A program made the position numbers and the translations under genes. This document shows, piece after piece, positions 63,885-64,000 of a stretch of DNA of 64,000 nucleotides (position 1 is the stretch's first letter; the number at the start of each line of letters is the position of its first letter). Origin of the DNA: RDXT01 sp033765305 (GTDB lineage Bacteria; Bacteroidota; Bacteroidia; J057); contig JANRID010000016.1 of NCBI GenBank assembly GCA_033765305.1, positions 186,001 to 250,000 on the forward strand, in the 5' to 3' direction. The notes below the pieces were generated by a model. That model made no database searches. It worked only from the letters and a program-made list of their open reading frames with translations, and had not been told where the DNA came from.

Positions 63885-64000
63885 CTACGGAATCGGCACG
63901 GAAGCCGTATCCTTGATCTCCGCCATGACAATGGAGCTCTGCACCCGCGACAGCGGGCCCAGGGTCGCCATGCGGTTGACCATGAAGTGCCGGTAGGCTT
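63885..64000 (-). CDS. Lrp/AsnC family regulator, C-terminal fragment cut by window edge
   Basis: Only the last 37 residues are visible: they include YRHFMVNRMATLG, SRVQSSIVMAEIKD and TASVPIP, typical of the end of Lrp/AsnC RAM domains in Bacteroidota. The start is beyond base 64000. Confidence 0.7.
   Translation of the reverse strand, partial: AYRHFMVNRMATLGPLSRVQSSIVMAEIKDTASVPIP

Overview
The window reads as a chromosomal segment of a GC-rich member of the Bacteroidota. The evidence is: type IX secretion (T9SS) type A C-terminal sorting domains on secreted proteins, Bacteroidota-type -7 promoter elements (TAnnTTTG) close to several start codons, absence of Shine-Dalgarno sequences, a TonB-dependent receptor with a carboxypeptidase-regulatory-like N-domain, and LytS/LytTR signalling. 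Placement near the high-GC Saprospiria (Lewinella/Phaeodactylibacter-like) is inference. I see no tRNA, rRNA, CRISPR array, prophage or insertion sequence. One RNA gene, RNase P RNA, is present.

Layout. 1-9425 (+) is a tightly packed six-gene operon: a >999-residue histidine-kinase-like protein cut by the window edge, two proteins I do not recognise, an NtrC-like regulator whose AAA+ core lacks its catalytic acids and its sigma-54 loop, a protein with a divergent receiver domain in its middle, and a membrane protein. It is the best candidate for an undescribed signalling system. 9430-14813 (-) runs tail-to-tail into it and is a four-gene phosphorelay (PAS kinase, receiver, receiver-PAS-kinase, receiver). 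14925-17075 is a glycine-rich T9SS surface protein. 17298-21209 (-) is a complete metal ABC importer in the order binding protein, ATPase, permease-DtxR fusion, permease, the same layout as chlamydial YtgA-B-CR-D. A TonB receptor (21446-23668) diverges from it across a DtxR-like palindrome.

23699-24074 (-) is rnpB. 24280-27602 holds small secreted proteins, a GH130 lipoprotein and a two-gene hypothetical operon. 27709-38575 is mostly housekeeping: YceI, patatin, fmt, an M28 peptidase, a SerA-like dehydrogenase, serS, rho with a repetitive disordered insert, a Nudix hydrolase and mltG. 38576-39118 is a long intergenic region with two terminator-like hairpins. 39119-42436 is a LytS-type kinase and LytTR regulator. 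42584-49463 contains a DUF932-like protein, RidA, small membrane and secreted proteins, an FKBP isomerase, MsrB, an epimerase, a DUF1080 lipoprotein and an AT-richer DUF4468-like gene.

49534-51097 is an NmrA-type oxidoreductase and a TetR repressor sharing two near-identical 18-bp operators. A sulfotransferase-like gene and an M50-TPR protease follow. 53496-56718 is a divergent pair: a Crp-like/ParA-like protein and a TPR-linked class III adenylate cyclase. 56741-58509 is a NotI-family restriction-modification operon of visibly lower GC. The window ends with RluA, a YgjP-like metallopeptidase, gpsA overlapping a glycerol-3-phosphate acyltransferase (consecutive steps of phospholipid synthesis), an HD phosphohydrolase, a small hypothetical protein and the 3' end of an Lrp/AsnC regulator.
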